Shown here in pieces: positions 33,101 through 42,949 of a stretch of 64,000 nucleotides of DNA. The stretch is from Jeongeupia sp. USM3 (GTDB lineage Bacteria; Pseudomonadota; Gammaproteobacteria; Burkholderiales; Chitinibacteraceae). The position numbers and the translations under genes are program-made. The stretch spans positions 558,001 through 622,000 of the forward strand of contig NZ_CP017668.1 of NCBI RefSeq assembly GCF_001808185.1. The letters run 5' to 3'. Below the pieces are notes generated by a model. That model was not told the DNA's origin and searched no databases. It was given only the letters and a program-made list of their open reading frames with translations. How positions within the stretch are numbered: position 1 is the stretch's first letter; every line of letters starts with the position of its first letter.

Positions 33101-33269
33101 CAAGCCTGGCATTGGCACCGGGATACGTGGCCGAGATCGTCAGGCCTGGCGGTGCAACCTCCGGGTACTGCGACACCGGCAGCCCGCGCAGCGCCAGCAG
33201 ACCGGCGAGAATGATAATCAGTGCAATCACCCAGGCGAACACCGGGCGGTCGATGAAGAAGCGTGACAT
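30132..33269 (-). CDS. RND multidrug efflux pump, AcrB/MexB type (HAE1), system 1
   Basis: A 1045-residue inner-membrane proton/drug antiporter with 12 membrane helices and two large periplasmic loops. It starts with SRFFIDRPVFAWVIALIIILAGLLALRGLPVSQYPEVAPP. The proton-relay residues Asp407 and Asp408 are in GILVDDAIVVVENVERI, at the same positions as in E. coli AcrB, and the matching Lys is in IIGLSSKNAILIIEF. A phenylalanine-rich pocket segment and GFEWSGTSYEERLSG resemble AcrB-type pumps. It lies between its adaptor (12-base gap) and channel genes. Confidence 0.95.
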   Translation of the reverse strand: MSRFFIDRPVFAWVIALIIILAGLLALRGLPVSQYPEVAPPGLTISATYPGANARLVEETVTALIEQEMNGLENLLYFDSASDSNGSATITLTFASGTDIDIASVEAQNRIKRVEARLPAEVRQQGVQVAKSRRNYLLFMTLYSPDGTLDNVALGSYASSAVLDSLRRVKGVGEATLFGTEYAMRVWLDPQKLAGYKMTPAEALAAVRAQNVQVATGELGQLPAAPGQEINATVVTQGRFVTPEQFGSIVLRDGGGGAQVRLKDVARVELGAQDYSVVARLNGKQTAAIGVKLSPDGNAVETAGLVRAKMNELQRYFPQGVAWDIPYDTSKFVDISIKEVLKTLAEAVVLVFLVMYLFLGNLRATLIPTIVVPIALTGSLVGLYLLGYSINVLTLFAMVLAIGILVDDAIVVVENVERIMAEEGLAPREATQKAMGQIVGAIVAITLVLSAVFVPMAFFTGSVGAIYRQFSVTLVLTMGFSALLALTLTPALCATMLKPIHKGELHTQTGFFGWFNRKFHNTTVGYVGWVGRILRRSGLALLFFALILAATGWLMSRLPTSFLPDEDQGYFVSLVQLPAGATRERTLLVMNEVEQYYMKQPEVEKVIGVVGFSFFGRGQNAALAFVTLKDWKNRPRKEEGVSTLVQNANMMLFRIKQAFVFALNVPPIPELASVGGFDFRLQDRAGVGREKLLEARNMLLGMAGQNPALAGVRPEGQEPGPQLYLEVDRVRASQLGIPLGDLNDTLSIALGSAYANDFVRDGRILRVLIQADAQSRSSPDGILALQLRNRQGNLVPLAEIATASWVVGAPKLDRYNGLPSYKISGGPAPGKSSGDAMGAMEEMAAKLPQGIGFEWSGTSYEERLSGSQAPFLFGLSVLVVFLCLAALYESWSIPFAVLLVVPLGIFGAVVAMTLRGLPNDVYFKVGLIAIIGLSSKNAILIIEFAKDLQRHGMGLTEATLEACRLRFRPILMTSIAFIAGVLPLVISTGAGAASRHAIGTGVMGGMIAATVLAVFLVPVFFVVTRKLLPDRAHKASTDAATDDCR

Positions 33270-33281
33270 GGTCGCGCCCCC

Positions 33282-34556
33282 TTACCGCTTGGCCGGGACG
33301 GCGCTTGCCGCCGCTGCCGGCTGGCTGGCGACTTGGCCTGCGCCCTGACCTGTGGCTTGGCTGGCGCTCTGACTTGTGACTTGGCTGGCGCTCTGACTTG
33401 TGACTTGGCTGGCGCTCTGGCTTGAGACTTGGCTGGCGCCATAGGGCACCGGCTTGACCGGCGCACCCGGACGAATTTTCTGGATGCCTTCGACGATCAC
33501 CGTCTCGCCACCCTCGAGGCCCTCGCCGATCAGCCAGTCCTTGCCCGAGAAGCCGGCGGTCTTGACCGGCTGCTGCGCCACCTTGCCATCCTTGTCGACG
33601 ACATAGACGAACTGGCCCTGCGGCGAGCTCTGCACCGCGCGCTGCGGCACGCGCACCGCGCCGCTCAGCGTTCCCTGGGCGGAGCGGGCGGTCACATAGA
33701 CGCCCGGCATCAGCAAACGGTCCGGATTCGGGAACTGGGCGCGCACGACAATCGTGCCGGTCGCCGGATCGACGGTCTGCTCCGAGAACAGCAGCTTGCC
33801 GGCATGCGGGTAGGCACTGCCGTCGGGCAGGATGAGCTCGACCGGCAGGCCATCGGCCGCGTTCAGCTTGCCGGACTTGAGTTGCTGGCGCAGTCGCAGC
33901 AGGTCGTTGGCCGACTGGTTGAAGTCGACGTAGATCGGGTCGAGCTGTTCGATCGTCGCCAGATGCGTCGCCTCGCCCTTGCCGACCAGCGCCCCTTCGG
34001 ACACCAGCGCCCGGCCGATCCGGCCCGAGATCGGCGCCGACACCGAAGCATGCTCGAGGTCGATCCGGGCGCGGTCGACCGCGGCGGACGCGGCCAGCAC
34101 CTGGGCCTGCGCCTGCTTCAGCGTCGATTGCGCCTGGTCGTACTCCTGCCGCGACACACCCTGGTCGCCGACAAGCTGGCCATAGCGCTTGACCGTCGCC
34201 GCGGCGATCTCGGCGCTGGCCTGCGCGCGCGCCAGTTCGGCGCTGGCCGCGGCCAGATTGGCACGCAGCGTGCGCGGATCGATCTGGAACAGTTGCTGAC
34301 CGGCACGGACCTCGCTGCCTTCGGCATAGCGCCGCTGCTGCAGGATGCCTTCGACCTGGGCGCGAACCTCGGCGGTGCGGTACGCCGTCACCCGACCCGG
34401 AAACTCGCGCGTGACCGCGCTGTCGCCCCGTGCCGCGGTCACGACGGCAACCTCGGCCGGAGGCGGCCCGCCGGCCCTGGCGGCATCATCCTGCTTGCTG
34501 CAGGCGGTAAAACCAAGCGCCAGCACGGCGCACAGCACGGCAAGTCGTTGCTGCAT
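33282..34556 (-). CDS. RND periplasmic adaptor (AcrA/MexA type), system 1
   Basis: A 424-residue membrane-fusion lipoprotein (lipobox FTAC, Cys19). The order is lipoyl half-motif (VRAQVEGILQQRRYAEGSEVRAGQQLFQIDP), alpha-helical hairpin (about residues 95-160), second lipoyl half (VSAPISGRIGRALVSEGALVG), beta-barrel (VDPATGTIVVRAQFPNPDRLLMPGVYV) and membrane-proximal domain. The C-terminus carries an unusual Ser/Gln-rich octapeptide repeat encoded by a 24-bp tandem repeat. It is 91 bases downstream of the tetR gene on the same strand. Confidence 0.93.
   Translation of the reverse strand: MQQRLAVLCAVLALGFTACSKQDDAARAGGPPPAEVAVVTAARGDSAVTREFPGRVTAYRTAEVRAQVEGILQQRRYAEGSEVRAGQQLFQIDPRTLRANLAAASAELARAQASAEIAAATVKRYGQLVGDQGVSRQEYDQAQSTLKQAQAQVLAASAAVDRARIDLEHASVSAPISGRIGRALVSEGALVGKGEATHLATIEQLDPIYVDFNQSANDLLRLRQQLKSGKLNAADGLPVELILPDGSAYPHAGKLLFSEQTVDPATGTIVVRAQFPNPDRLLMPGVYVTARSAQGTLSGAVRVPQRAVQSSPQGQFVYVVDKDGKVAQQPVKTAGFSGKDWLIGEGLEGGETVIVEGIQKIRPGAPVKPVPYGASQVSSQSASQVTSQSASQVTSQSASQATGQGAGQVASQPAAAASAVPAKR
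33331..33441. repeat. 24-bp tandem repeat in the adaptor gene
   Basis: Four full 24-bp copies (33331-33354, 33355-33378, 33379-33402, 33403-33426) and a 15-base partial copy. Copies 2 and 3 differ at one base; copy 1 is diverged. Each codes for eight residues of the SQSASQVT type, so copy number can change without shifting frame. Confidence 0.85.
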
Positions 34557-34647
34557 GGCGTATCCCTTCGGTTGTATCTCGATTATTTGATTTTTCTACT
34601 ATTGCTTCGTGGCAACGGCTTCAAGTCGCAGCGGCAGCGCAACGACG

Positions 34648-35247
34648 TCAGGACCTCACGTAGGCGCGCAGGAACACCTCGACTCTCCGTTGCAGCAACA
34701 CCCGCTGCGCAGCGGTATCCGGCAACGGCATACAGAACAGCAGGCGAGCACGGTCGTGGCTGACCACCACATCGAGGAAGATGTCTGCGGCCAGTTGCGG
34801 GTCGTCCTCCCGCATTTCGCCGTCCCGCATCGCCTGCGACAGCATACCGGCCAGTTGCTGACCCGTTGCCTGCACGCCATTGACATAAACCTGCGCCGCA
34901 AGTTCAGGGAAGCGAGGCGCTTCGTGCGTCAGCAGCCGGTGCAGATTGATCGCCTCCAGTGTCAGCAGATTGGCCTGCATACCCTCGGCAAAGTGCAGCA
35001 AGCGCTCCGCGAGGGAGCCGTCGGCATTCAGCAATCGCGCCCGGTGCGCCGCGCAGCCTTCTTGCAACACCGCGGCGAAGAGCGCCGGCTTGGATGCGAA
35101 ATGGTTGTAGATCGTCTGACGTGCGACGCCGGCCTGGCGTGCGACGCGATCGACGCTGGCGCGGTAGCCGCATTCGCGAAAGACCTCCAGCGCCGCAGCG
35201 ACAATGCGCTGCCGGCAGCCCTGACCATGAATTTCCTGCTCCGACAT
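34648..35247 (-). CDS. TetR-family repressor
   Basis: A 199-residue regulator with an N-terminal TetR helix-turn-helix (IVAAALEVFRECGYRASVDRVARQAGVARQTIYNHFASKPALFAAVL) and a C-terminal ligand domain of the AcrR_C/TetR_C type with VYVNGVQATGQQLAGML. The ATG at 35247 was chosen over an upstream one because it starts right before the HTH. It stands between the two RND operons, reads with system 1 and diverges from system 2, so it may control both. Confidence 0.9.
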   Translation of the reverse strand: MSEQEIHGQGCRQRIVAAALEVFRECGYRASVDRVARQAGVARQTIYNHFASKPALFAAVLQEGCAAHRARLLNADGSLAERLLHFAEGMQANLLTLEAINLHRLLTHEAPRFPELAAQVYVNGVQATGQQLAGMLSQAMRDGEMREDDPQLAADIFLDVVVSHDRARLLFCMPLPDTAAQRVLLQRRVEVFLRAYVRS

Positions 35248-35550
35248 CGGCACCGCCACAACCACTGGATTGGACTGTCCAGTCTAAATGTCGGAATCGG
35301 CGACGTAAATATCTACATGGATTAAGCGCGCACAGCTTCGCCGTCTTGTTTACGATGCAAGGCCGCAATATGTTGCAGCACACAACCATAAATTGCCGCC
35401 ATCTCAGGCGGGCGACAAGTTGTCATAAAATCAGTTCAATTTTGGGTAAACTGCACATCACCGCCCGCTAATCCAGAGCGGGCCGCGCCTTGCACGCCAA
35501 TAAAGACTCGACGCCGAGTCTCTGTAAAAAAACGCACCTGGAGAACTCCC
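35248..35550. promoter_or_regulatory. divergent control region between the two RND operons
   Basis: This 303-base gap must hold the promoters of the tetR/system-1 run and of system 2. It contains the TetR-type operator (35271-35286). A small hairpin with 7-bp arms (35463-35469 with 35477-35483) lies in the leader of system 2, 68 bases before its GTG start. The middle part (about 35330-35460) is AT-richer than the neighbours and shows no coding frame. Confidence 0.55.
35271..35286. promoter_or_regulatory. probable TetR operator
   Basis: TGGACTG-TC-CAGTCTA is an imperfect palindrome (6 of 7 arm bases match) 24 bases upstream of the tetR start codon. Its length and position fit an autoregulatory operator of a TetR/AcrR-type repressor. 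Confidence 0.55.
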
Positions 35551-36714
35551 GTGCCCCGCTGCCGCAAATTCACCGCGATCCCCACCCTGCTCGCCGCCGC
35601 CCTCGCCATCAGCCTGGCCGCATGCAAACAGCAAGAGGCGCCGAAGCCCCCTCCGCCCCAGGTTGGCGTGATCACGATCAAGACGCAGACCGTTCCCTAC
35701 ACCTATGAGGCGGTGGGCCAGACGGCCGGCTACCGCGAGATCGACGTGCGCGCGCGCGTCGACGGCATTCTGCTCAAGCGGGTCTACACCGAAGGCAAGC
35801 CGGTCAAGGAAGGCCAGACGCTGTTCCAGATCGACCCGGCGCCGTTCAAGGCAGCGCTCGACCGGGCACTGGGCGCCCAGGCGCAGTCCAAGGCATCGCT
35901 CGAGAAGGCCACGGCGGACCGCAACCGGATCACGCCGCTGTTCAAGGAAAACGCCGTCTCGAAAAAGGATTTCGACGACGCCAATGCCGGCTACGACGCC
36001 GCCGTCGCCAACCTCGCTGCCGCCACGGCCAGCACCGAGGAAGCCCGTATCAACCTCGGCTATACCAATGTCGTTGCGCCGATTTCCGGCATGGCCAGCA
36101 AGATCAATTTCTCCGAAGGCAGCCTGGTTTCGCCGACCACCAATGGCGGCCTACTGACGACGATTGTCCAGCTCGACCCGCTCTACGCGAACTTCTCGTT
36201 CTCCGAGGCCGAAAAGCTGGCACTGGAAAAAGCCGCCCAGCGCGGCAGCGTCACGCTGCCCGAAGACCGCAGCTATCAGGTCTCGCTCAAGCTGGCGGAC
36301 GGCTCGGTCTTCAAGCACAGCGGGCGCATCGACTTCTCCGACAGCAAGGTCGATCCGGCCACCGGCACGATCAAGGCGCGTGCGGTGATCCCGAACCCCG
36401 AAGGTGACTTGCTGCCGGGCCAGTTCGTCCGCGTCGTGGTTAACGGTGCACAGCTCAACAACGCGATGCTGATTCCGCAACGCGCCGTCATCCAGTTCCA
36501 GGCCGACAAGGCCGTGCTGGTGCTCAACGACAAGAACGTCGTCGCGCCGCGCGTGGTCCAGCTGGGTCAGGAACGCGGCAACGACTTCGTCGTGACGTCG
36601 GGTCTCAAGAATGGCGACCGCGTGATCGTCGACGGCGTGCTCAAGGCGCGTCCGGGTCTGCCGGTGCATCCGGTTCCGGCAGGCGCCAGCGCCCCGGCCG
36701 TGGCCGCCAAATAA
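35551..36714 (+). CDS. RND periplasmic adaptor (AcrA/MexE type), system 2
   Basis: A 387-residue membrane-fusion lipoprotein (lipobox SLAAC, Cys25) starting at a GTG with CTGGAG upstream. It has VRARVDGILLKRVYTEGKPVKEGQTLFQIDP (lipoyl half), a helical hairpin (about residues 100-160), NVVAPISGMASKINFSEGSLV (second lipoyl half), the FSFSEAEKLAL segment and VDPATGTIKARAVIPNPEGDLLPGQFV. It lacks the C-terminal repeat of the system-1 adaptor. The pump gene follows after 9 bases. Confidence 0.93.
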   Translation: MPRCRKFTAIPTLLAAALAISLAACKQQEAPKPPPPQVGVITIKTQTVPYTYEAVGQTAGYREIDVRARVDGILLKRVYTEGKPVKEGQTLFQIDPAPFKAALDRALGAQAQSKASLEKATADRNRITPLFKENAVSKKDFDDANAGYDAAVANLAAATASTEEARINLGYTNVVAPISGMASKINFSEGSLVSPTTNGGLLTTIVQLDPLYANFSFSEAEKLALEKAAQRGSVTLPEDRSYQVSLKLADGSVFKHSGRIDFSDSKVDPATGTIKARAVIPNPEGDLLPGQFVRVVVNGAQLNNAMLIPQRAVIQFQADKAVLVLNDKNVVAPRVVQLGQERGNDFVVTSGLKNGDRVIVDGVLKARPGLPVHPVPAGASAPAVAAK

Positions 36715-36723
36715 GGAGCCGGC

Positions 36724-39700
36724 ATGTTCTCCAAATTCTTTATCGAACGGCCGATCTTCGCCAGCGTCATCTCGATCATCATCACCCTTGCGGGCCTGGT
36801 GTCGATGAAGGCGCTGCCGGTCGAGCAGTATCCGAACATCGTCCCGCCCCAGGTGTCCGTGACGACCTCCTACCCGGGCGCCTCGCCCGAGGTCATCGCC
36901 GAAACCGTTGCCGCACCGATCGAGCAACAGGTCAACGGCGTCGAGGACATGATCTACATGCAGTCGTCCGGCGCGTCCAACGGCGCGATGACGCTCAACG
37001 TCTACTTCAACATCGGCGCAGACCCGGACATGGCGACGATCAACGTCAACAACCGGGTCCAGGCCGCGATGGCGCAACTGCCGGACACGGTGAAGAAGCA
37101 GGGGGTCACGGTCCAGAAGAAATCGTCGTCGATTCTCGCCTTCGTGACGCTCGACTCGCCCGATGGCAGCCTCGATTCGCTGTTCCTCGCCAACTACGCC
37201 AACCTCAACGTCGTCGATGCCCTCAAGCGGCTGAACGGCGTCGGTGACATTTCCGTCATCGGTGCCGGCGACTACTCGATGCGCGTCTGGCTGCGCCCGG
37301 ACAAACTCGCCCAGCTCGGCATGAGCACGTCCGACGTCGTCAATGCGATCAACGAGCAGAACCAGCAGTTCGCCGCCGGCAAGGTCGGCGCCGCGCCGAC
37401 CAACGAGCCGCTCGAATTCACCTACACCGCCACCGCCAAGGGCCGGCTCGAGACGACCGAGGAATTCGGCAACATCATCCTGCGCTCGAACCCGGACGGC
37501 TCGCAGACCAAGCTCAAGGATGTCGCCCGCATCCAGCTCGGCGCCGACAGCTATGACGTCGTCGCCAAGCACAACGGCAAGGACACCGTCGGCATCGCCG
37601 TCTACCTGCAACCGGGCGCCAACGCACTCAAGGTGCTCGAATCGGTTCGCGGCGCCATGGACGGGATGAAGGCGCGCTTCCCCAAGGGCATGGAATACAA
37701 CATCCCGTACGACACGACCAAGTTCGTCAAGATCTCGATCGAGGAAGTGGTCCATACACTGTTCGAAGCCATCATCCTCGTCTTCATCGTCGTTTACCTC
37801 TTCCTGCAGAACGCCCGCGCCACGCTGATCCCCTGCCTCGCCGTTCCGGTCTCGCTGATCGGCACCTTTGCCGGCATGTACGCGCTCGGATTCTCGATCA
37901 ACCTCCTGACGCTGTTCGGCATGGTGCTGGCGATCGGTATCGTCGTCGACGATGCGATCGTCGTACTCGAGAACGTCGAGCGGATCATGTCGACCGAGAA
38001 ATGCTCGCCGAAGGACGCTGCGATCAAGGCGATGGAAGAAGTTTCCGGTCCGGTTGTCGCGATCGTGCTGGTGCTGTGCTCGGTCTTCCTGCCCGTTGCC
38101 TTCATGGGCGGCATGACCGGCCAGATGTACAAGCAGTTCGCCGTCACCATCGCCGTCTCGGTGGTGATTTCGGGTCTGGTCGCGCTGACACTGACGCCGG
38201 CCCTGTGCGCGCTGATCCTCAAGCCGACACATTCGGAGCCGAACCGCTTCTTCCGCTGGTTCAACCGCAGCTTCGACAAGATGACCAACGGCTATGTCTC
38301 CGGCGTTGCGTTCCTGAACCGCCGCGTGCTGGTCGCGTTCACGCTGTTCGGCACGATGATCGTGCTGCTGGTGGTGCTGTTCCTGCGCGTACCGGGCGGG
38401 CTGGTTCCCGACGAAGACCAGGGTTATCTGATGGTCGTGCCGATCATGCCGGACGCCGCGTCGCTGACCCGCACCCAGGCGGTGACACAGACGCTCGACG
38501 CCGGTTTCGCCAAGAACAAGGACATCGATCAGGTCCTGACGTTCTCGGGTTTTGACCTGCTGTCGAGCTCCTATCGCTCGAACGCAGCGGCGACCTTCAT
38601 GACACTGAAGGACTGGAAAGAGCGTGAAGGCGAAGGCCAGGATTCGTTCTCGCTCGCCAAACAGGTGATGGGCTTTGGCGCCCACGCGGTCAAGGACGGT
38701 GTGGTGCTGGCGTTCAACCCGCCGGCCATTACCGGCATGTCGACGACCGGCGGCCTTGAGGCTTATATCCAGAGCCGTGGCACGACCGATCCGAAGCAGA
38801 TCGAAGCCGCCATCCAATCGTTCATCGAGGCGGCCAAGAAGCGTCCGGAATTCTCCAGCGTGACGACGACGTACCGCGCCAACGTACCGCAGATGTACTT
38901 CGACCTCGACCGCGAGAAAGCCAAGACGCTCGGCGTGCCGGTCGACCAGGTCTTCCAGACGCTGTCGGCAACGTTCGGTTCGCTCTATGTCAACGACTTC
39001 AACAAGTTCGGCCGGACGTACAAGGTCGAGCTGCAGTCGGAAGCCGACTTCCGCTCGCGCCCAAGCGACATTCGCAACGTGTTCGTGCGCGCTGCCAGCG
39101 GCCAGATGATTCCGCTCGACTCGCTCGTCACGGTCAAGCCGGTTACCGGCCCGGAACTGGTCGAACGCTTCAACGTGTTCGCCGCCGGCAAGGTCATGCT
39201 GCAGCCGGCACCAGGCTATTCGACCGGTCAGGCGATCAACGCCGCCGAGGAGGTCGCCAGCCAGGATCTCGGCTCGGACTTCACGCTCGCGTGGATGGGG
39301 AGCGCCTATCAGCAGAAACTCGCCGGCAGCACGTCGACGCAGGCCTTCGTGTTCGGGATCATCATGGTGTTCCTGATCCTGGCCGCGCAGTACGAGCGCT
39401 GGACCCTGCCGATCGCCGTCGTCACCGCCGTGCCGTTCGGCCTGTTCGGTGCGCTGCTCGCGGTCTGGCTGCGCGACCTCAACAACGACGTCTACTTCCA
39501 GATCGGCCTGGTCACGCTGATCGGCCTGGCGGCGAAGAACGCGATCCTGATCGTCGAGTTCGCCGTCGAGAAGGTCCACGAAGGCATGTCGCTGCTCGAT
39601 GCGGCGCTGGAAGCGTCCCGGCTGCGCTTCCGCCCGATCGTGATGACGTCGCTGGCCTTCATTCTCGGCTGCGTTCCGCTCGTCACCTCGAGCGGCGCCG

Positions 39701-39858
39701 GCGCCGCCAGCCGGCACTCGATCGGCACCGGCGTGATCGGCGGCATGCTCGCCGCAACCTGCCTCGCCACTTTCTTTGTTCCGCTCTTCTTCCGACTGAT
39801 CATGGGCCTGGGCAAGAAGAAAGACGCCGCGCCGACTTCGGGAGACCACCATGCCTAA
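36724..39858 (+). CDS. RND multidrug efflux pump (HAE1, MexF-like), system 2
   Basis: A 1044-residue inner-membrane antiporter. It starts with [43 protein letters not shown]. The proton-relay pair is Asp409/Asp410 in [18 protein letters not shown], with the Lys in [15 protein letters not shown]. The N-terminus, the shorter second loop and the paired adaptor look more like MexF/BepE-type pumps than like AcrB, so the substrate range may differ from system 1. The stop overlaps the start of the channel gene by 8 bases. Confidence 0.95.
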   Translation: MFSKFFIERPIFASVISIIITLAGLVSMKALPVEQYPNIVPPQVSVTTSYPGASPEVIAETVAAPIEQQVNGVEDMIYMQSSGASNGAMTLNVYFNIGADPDMATINVNNRVQAAMAQLPDTVKKQGVTVQKKSSSILAFVTLDSPDGSLDSLFLANYANLNVVDALKRLNGVGDISVIGAGDYSMRVWLRPDKLAQLGMSTSDVVNAINEQNQQFAAGKVGAAPTNEPLEFTYTATAKGRLETTEEFGNIILRSNPDGSQTKLKDVARIQLGADSYDVVAKHNGKDTVGIAVYLQPGANALKVLESVRGAMDGMKARFPKGMEYNIPYDTTKFVKISIEEVVHTLFEAIILVFIVVYLFLQNARATLIPCLAVPVSLIGTFAGMYALGFSINLLTLFGMVLAIGIVVDDAIVVLENVERIMSTEKCSPKDAAIKAMEEVSGPVVAIVLVLCSVFLPVAFMGGMTGQMYKQFAVTIAVSVVISGLVALTLTPALCALILKPTHSEPNRFFRWFNRSFDKMTNGYVSGVAFLNRRVLVAFTLFGTMIVLLVVLFLRVPGGLVPDEDQGYLMVVPIMPDAASLTRTQAVTQTLDAGFAKNKDIDQVLTFSGFDLLSSSYRSNAAATFMTLKDWKEREGEGQDSFSLAKQVMGFGAHAVKDGVVLAFNPPAITGMSTTGGLEAYIQSRGTTDPKQIEAAIQSFIEAAKKRPEFSSVTTTYRANVPQMYFDLDREKAKTLGVPVDQVFQTLSATFGSLYVNDFNKFGRTYKVELQSEADFRSRPSDIRNVFVRAASGQMIPLDSLVTVKPVTGPELVERFNVFAAGKVMLQPAPGYSTGQAINAAEEVASQDLGSDFTLAWMGSAYQQKLAGSTSTQAFVFGIIMVFLILAAQYERWTLPIAVVTAVPFGLFGALLAVWLRDLNNDVYFQIGLVTLIGLAAKNAILIVEFAVEKVHEGMSLLDAALEASRLRFRPIVMTSLAFILGCVPLVTSSGAGAASRHSIGTGVIGGMLAATCLATFFVPLFFRLIMGLGKKKDAAPTSGDHHA

Positions 39859-41263
39859 GCTGAAACTTCTGTCCGTTTCCGTCGCGCTCGCCCTGCTGTC
39901 CGGCTGCGCCTTTTTCCAGCCCGACACCAAGGCACCGCAGATGCCGCTGCCGGCCACCGCCCAGGTACAACCCGACTGGGTCAGCGATGGCTGGTGGAAG
40001 CAGTTCGGCGACCCGACGCTCGACCAGCTGATCGAAACCGCGCGCAGCAACAACCAGAATCTGGCGATCGCCAGCGCCCGCGTCGATCAGGCGCGTGCCG
40101 TGCTCGGCATCAACTCGGCCGCACAGCTGCCGCGCGTCGACCTCGGCGCCGGCGGCGCCCGCCAGAAGACCTCGGAAAAGGGTTCGCAGGCTGTGCTGGG
40201 CACCTACAACGACTACCAGGTCGCCGGGTCGGCCAGTTGGGAGATCGACCTGTGGGGCAAGCTGGCCAACCAGACCGAGGCCGCACGGCGCAATTACCTC
40301 GCCACAGCCTACAACCGCGACGGCGTCGAGATTTCGCTCGAAGCCGAAGTCGCCCAGACCTACTTCAACCTGCGCGCGCTCGACTCGCAGCTGTCGATTT
40401 CGCAGGACACCGTCAAGTCGCGCGAGGAGACCTACGCGCTGCAGACCAAGCGCTTCAAGGGCGGGCTGATTTCCGAGCTCGACGTGCGTCAGGCCGAATC
40501 GGAACTCGACATCGCCCGCGCCGCAGTGCCTGATCTGGTCAGCGCGATCGCGACCACCGAAGGCGCGCTCGGCGTACTGATCGGTGCAGACCCGAAGGCA
40601 ATCATCGAGTCGGCACCGCAGCGCGGCAAGTCGATCCAGGATCTCGGCAACCCGCCGGCGATCCCGGCCGGACTGCCGTCCGATCTGTTGCTGCGCCGTC
40701 CGGACATCCAGTCGGCCGAGGCCAGCTTGATCGGTGCGCGCGCCAGCGTCGAAGCCGCCCGCGCCGCCTACTTCCCGACGATCTCGCTGACCGGCCTGCT
40801 TGGCGTGCAAAGCCTGTCGTTCTCGGACCTGTTCACCGGTGCGGCCAAGACCTGGTCGTTTGCCGGCAACCTCGCGATGCCGCTGTTCGATGGCGGACTG
40901 ACCGCGGCGCAGGTCGATCAGGCCCGCGCCGTCGAGAAACAGGCGCTGGCCAACTACCGCCTGACCGTCCAGCAATCGTTTGCCGACGTACGCGGCGCAC
41001 TGGTCGCCAACGGCGAGTCGAACAAGCGGACCCGCGCGCAAGCGGACCGGGTCGTCGCGCTGCAACGGCAGTACAAACTGGCGAACCTGCGTTACGACAA
41101 CGGCTACTCGAGCTACCTCGAAGTGCTGGACACCGAACGCAACCTGTTCAACGCCCGCCTTGCGCTGGTCGATGCCCAGCTGAACGAGGTCAACAGCCGC
41201 GTCGCGCTCTACAAGGCGGTCGGCGGCGGCTGGCGGCTGCCGGACGAAACCGCCCAGAAGTAA
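39851..41263 (+). CDS. RND efflux outer-membrane factor (NodT/OprM type), system 2
   Basis: A 470-residue outer-membrane lipoprotein channel (lipobox LLSGC, Cys19). Landmarks are [75 protein letters not shown] and [20 protein letters not shown]. It overlaps the pump gene and is followed by an intrinsic terminator, so system 2 is a closed three-gene operon. Confidence 0.93.
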   Translation: MPKLKLLSVSVALALLSGCAFFQPDTKAPQMPLPATAQVQPDWVSDGWWKQFGDPTLDQLIETARSNNQNLAIASARVDQARAVLGINSAAQLPRVDLGAGGARQKTSEKGSQAVLGTYNDYQVAGSASWEIDLWGKLANQTEAARRNYLATAYNRDGVEISLEAEVAQTYFNLRALDSQLSISQDTVKSREETYALQTKRFKGGLISELDVRQAESELDIARAAVPDLVSAIATTEGALGVLIGADPKAIIESAPQRGKSIQDLGNPPAIPAGLPSDLLLRRPDIQSAEASLIGARASVEAARAAYFPTISLTGLLGVQSLSFSDLFTGAAKTWSFAGNLAMPLFDGGLTAAQVDQARAVEKQALANYRLTVQQSFADVRGALVANGESNKRTRAQADRVVALQRQYKLANLRYDNGYSSYLEVLDTERNLFNARLALVDAQLNEVNSRVALYKAVGGGWRLPDETAQK

Positions 41264-41270
41264 GCACCCG

Positions 41271-41295
41271 GACCCGGCCTCGCGCCGGGTCTTTT
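41271..41295 (+). terminator. intrinsic terminator of RND operon 2
   Basis: GACCCGG (41271-41277) pairs with CCGGGTC (41285-41291), followed by TTTT. It begins 8 bases after the channel-gene stop. Confidence 0.8.
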
Positions 41296-42884
41296 CATTC
41301 CGGCCACGCCCGCCGCAGGATCGCGGACGCGCCGCGATGGACGGCCTCGCCGAACAGCGCATCGCCCTGCGTCAGCCGGCTGGCGCAGTAAGCGTCGCCG
41401 ATGGCCTTGCTGCCATAGCGCAACAGCAGCCCGGCCTGAACCAGCCGCGCAACCCAGCTCGCCAGATGCCGGGCGCCCGCCTCGTCGGCGCTGCGCAGTT
41501 TCTCCGGCAGCTGGCCGAGTGCATGATCGTAATCGCGATGCCCGCCGGCAGCGGCGCCCAGCTCGCCCATCAACAGTGCCAGCGAGTCGGGCTGCCGCTG
41601 CAAGGCGCGCAACAAATCGAGGCACATGATGTTGCCCGCCCCTTCCCAGATCGCATTGACCGGCGCTTCGCGGTAAGCACGCGCCAGCCGGAAATCCTCG
41701 CAGTAACCGTTGCCGCCGAGCACCTCCATCGCTTCGCCGATGAAGGCCTCGGCCCGCTTGCAGATCCAGTACTTCGCCACCGGCGTCAGCATGCGAAACA
41801 GCATCGGTTCGTTGTCCGCCGCATCGGCAAGCCGCAACGCCAGCCACATCGCCGCTTCGGACTCGATCGCCATGTCCGCCAGCACAGTGCGCATCAGCGG
41901 CGCATCGACCAGCGCCCCCCCGAAGGCGCGGCGGTGACGCGCATGATGGAGCGCCTCGACCAGCGTCATCCGCATCATGCCGGCCGAGGCGATCGCACAG
42001 TCCAGCCTCGTCCGCGCCGCCACCGCCAGCAAGGTGGCGATGCCGCGGCCGGGTTCGCCGACCGGATAGGCGAGCGCGCCGTCGAACTCGACCTCGGCAC
42101 TGGCGTTCGAGTGGTTACCAAGTTTGTCCTTCAGCCTGAGCAGCCGGATACCGTTGAGTTCGCCGTCATCGCGAAACCGCGGCATGAAGTAGCACGAAGG
42201 CCCGGCCGCGGCCTGGGCCAGCACCAGGTGTGCATCGGCCTGCGGCACCGAGAAAAACCACTTGTGACCGGACAGCCGAGCGCGATCGCCATCGGCTTCG
42301 GCCCGGGTCCGGTTGCTGCGCAGGTCGGAGCCACCCTGCTTTTCGGTCATGCCCATCCCGACCAGCACGCCGGCCTTCTCCGGCCCCGGCAAGGGCCGCG
42401 GGTCATAGCGATCCGACAGCAGCGGCCGGCGCCAGGCCGCCAGCGCGGGCTGGTCGAGCAACAAAGGGATCGCCGCATAGGTCATCGTCACCGGGCACAG
42501 GCTGCCGGCCTCGAGCTGCGCCTGCAGGTAGAACCCCGCGGCCCGTGCCACCTGAGCCCCGGCTCGCGGTACGGCCCAGGCGGCGTTGTGCAGCCTCGCC
42601 GCGGTAATCGACCCAAGCAGATCGTGCCAGGCGGGATCGAACACCACCCGGTCGCAGCGCGCTCCGAGCCGGTCGTACTGGATCAGCCGGGGCGGATGCC
42701 GGTTGGCCGCATCGGCGATATCCAGCCATTGTGCCCGGCCGAGCAGACGGCCGCGCCGCCACAAGCCAGGCAGAGCCCACGCAGCGCCAAACGTCCGGAC
42801 CGCCGCCTTGAGCGCCGTATCGCCGCCGAACAGATCGGCGTTTTCCAGCCACGGAACCTGATTGAACGACGTCTTGCCGGCCAT
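41295..42884 (-). CDS. aidB: acyl-CoA dehydrogenase family protein AidB
   Basis: A 529-residue FAD protein of the AidB branch of acyl-CoA dehydrogenases. The order is an N-terminal extension (QVPWLENADLFGGDTALKAAV), the dehydrogenase core with TEKQGGSDLRSNRTRAEADG and LSGHKWFFSVPQADAHLVLAQA, and a C-terminal domain with YREAPVNAIWEGAGNIMCLDLLRAL. In E. coli AidB is induced by alkylation stress, binds DNA and is thought to protect it; its reaction is unclear. No ada gene is adjacent here. Confidence 0.92.
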   Translation of the reverse strand: MAGKTSFNQVPWLENADLFGGDTALKAAVRTFGAAWALPGLWRRGRLLGRAQWLDIADAANRHPPRLIQYDRLGARCDRVVFDPAWHDLLGSITAARLHNAAWAVPRAGAQVARAAGFYLQAQLEAGSLCPVTMTYAAIPLLLDQPALAAWRRPLLSDRYDPRPLPGPEKAGVLVGMGMTEKQGGSDLRSNRTRAEADGDRARLSGHKWFFSVPQADAHLVLAQAAAGPSCYFMPRFRDDGELNGIRLLRLKDKLGNHSNASAEVEFDGALAYPVGEPGRGIATLLAVAARTRLDCAIASAGMMRMTLVEALHHARHRRAFGGALVDAPLMRTVLADMAIESEAAMWLALRLADAADNEPMLFRMLTPVAKYWICKRAEAFIGEAMEVLGGNGYCEDFRLARAYREAPVNAIWEGAGNIMCLDLLRALQRQPDSLALLMGELGAAAGGHRDYDHALGQLPEKLRSADEAGARHLASWVARLVQAGLLLRYGSKAIGDAYCASRLTQGDALFGEAVHRGASAILRRAWPE

Positions 42885-42949
42885 GAAACCCTCCCCGCTG
42901 CTTCCGGTCTACAGGCCCGGCGGCCGGTTCGGGCGAGCCCCCGCGCCGA

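Noticed and set aside
30171..33266. 1031-codon plus-strand frame opposite the system-1 RND pump
   Set aside because: Low-complexity Arg/His/Gln-rich translation typical of antisense frames in GC-rich DNA; the minus strand encodes the full pump.
33331..33441. CRISPR-like array
   Set aside because: Repeats are directly adjacent without spacers and lie in a coding frame.
36151..40053. 1300-codon minus-strand frame opposite the system-2 RND genes
   Set aside because: Antisense shadow; the plus strand encodes adaptor, pump and channel with correct motifs.
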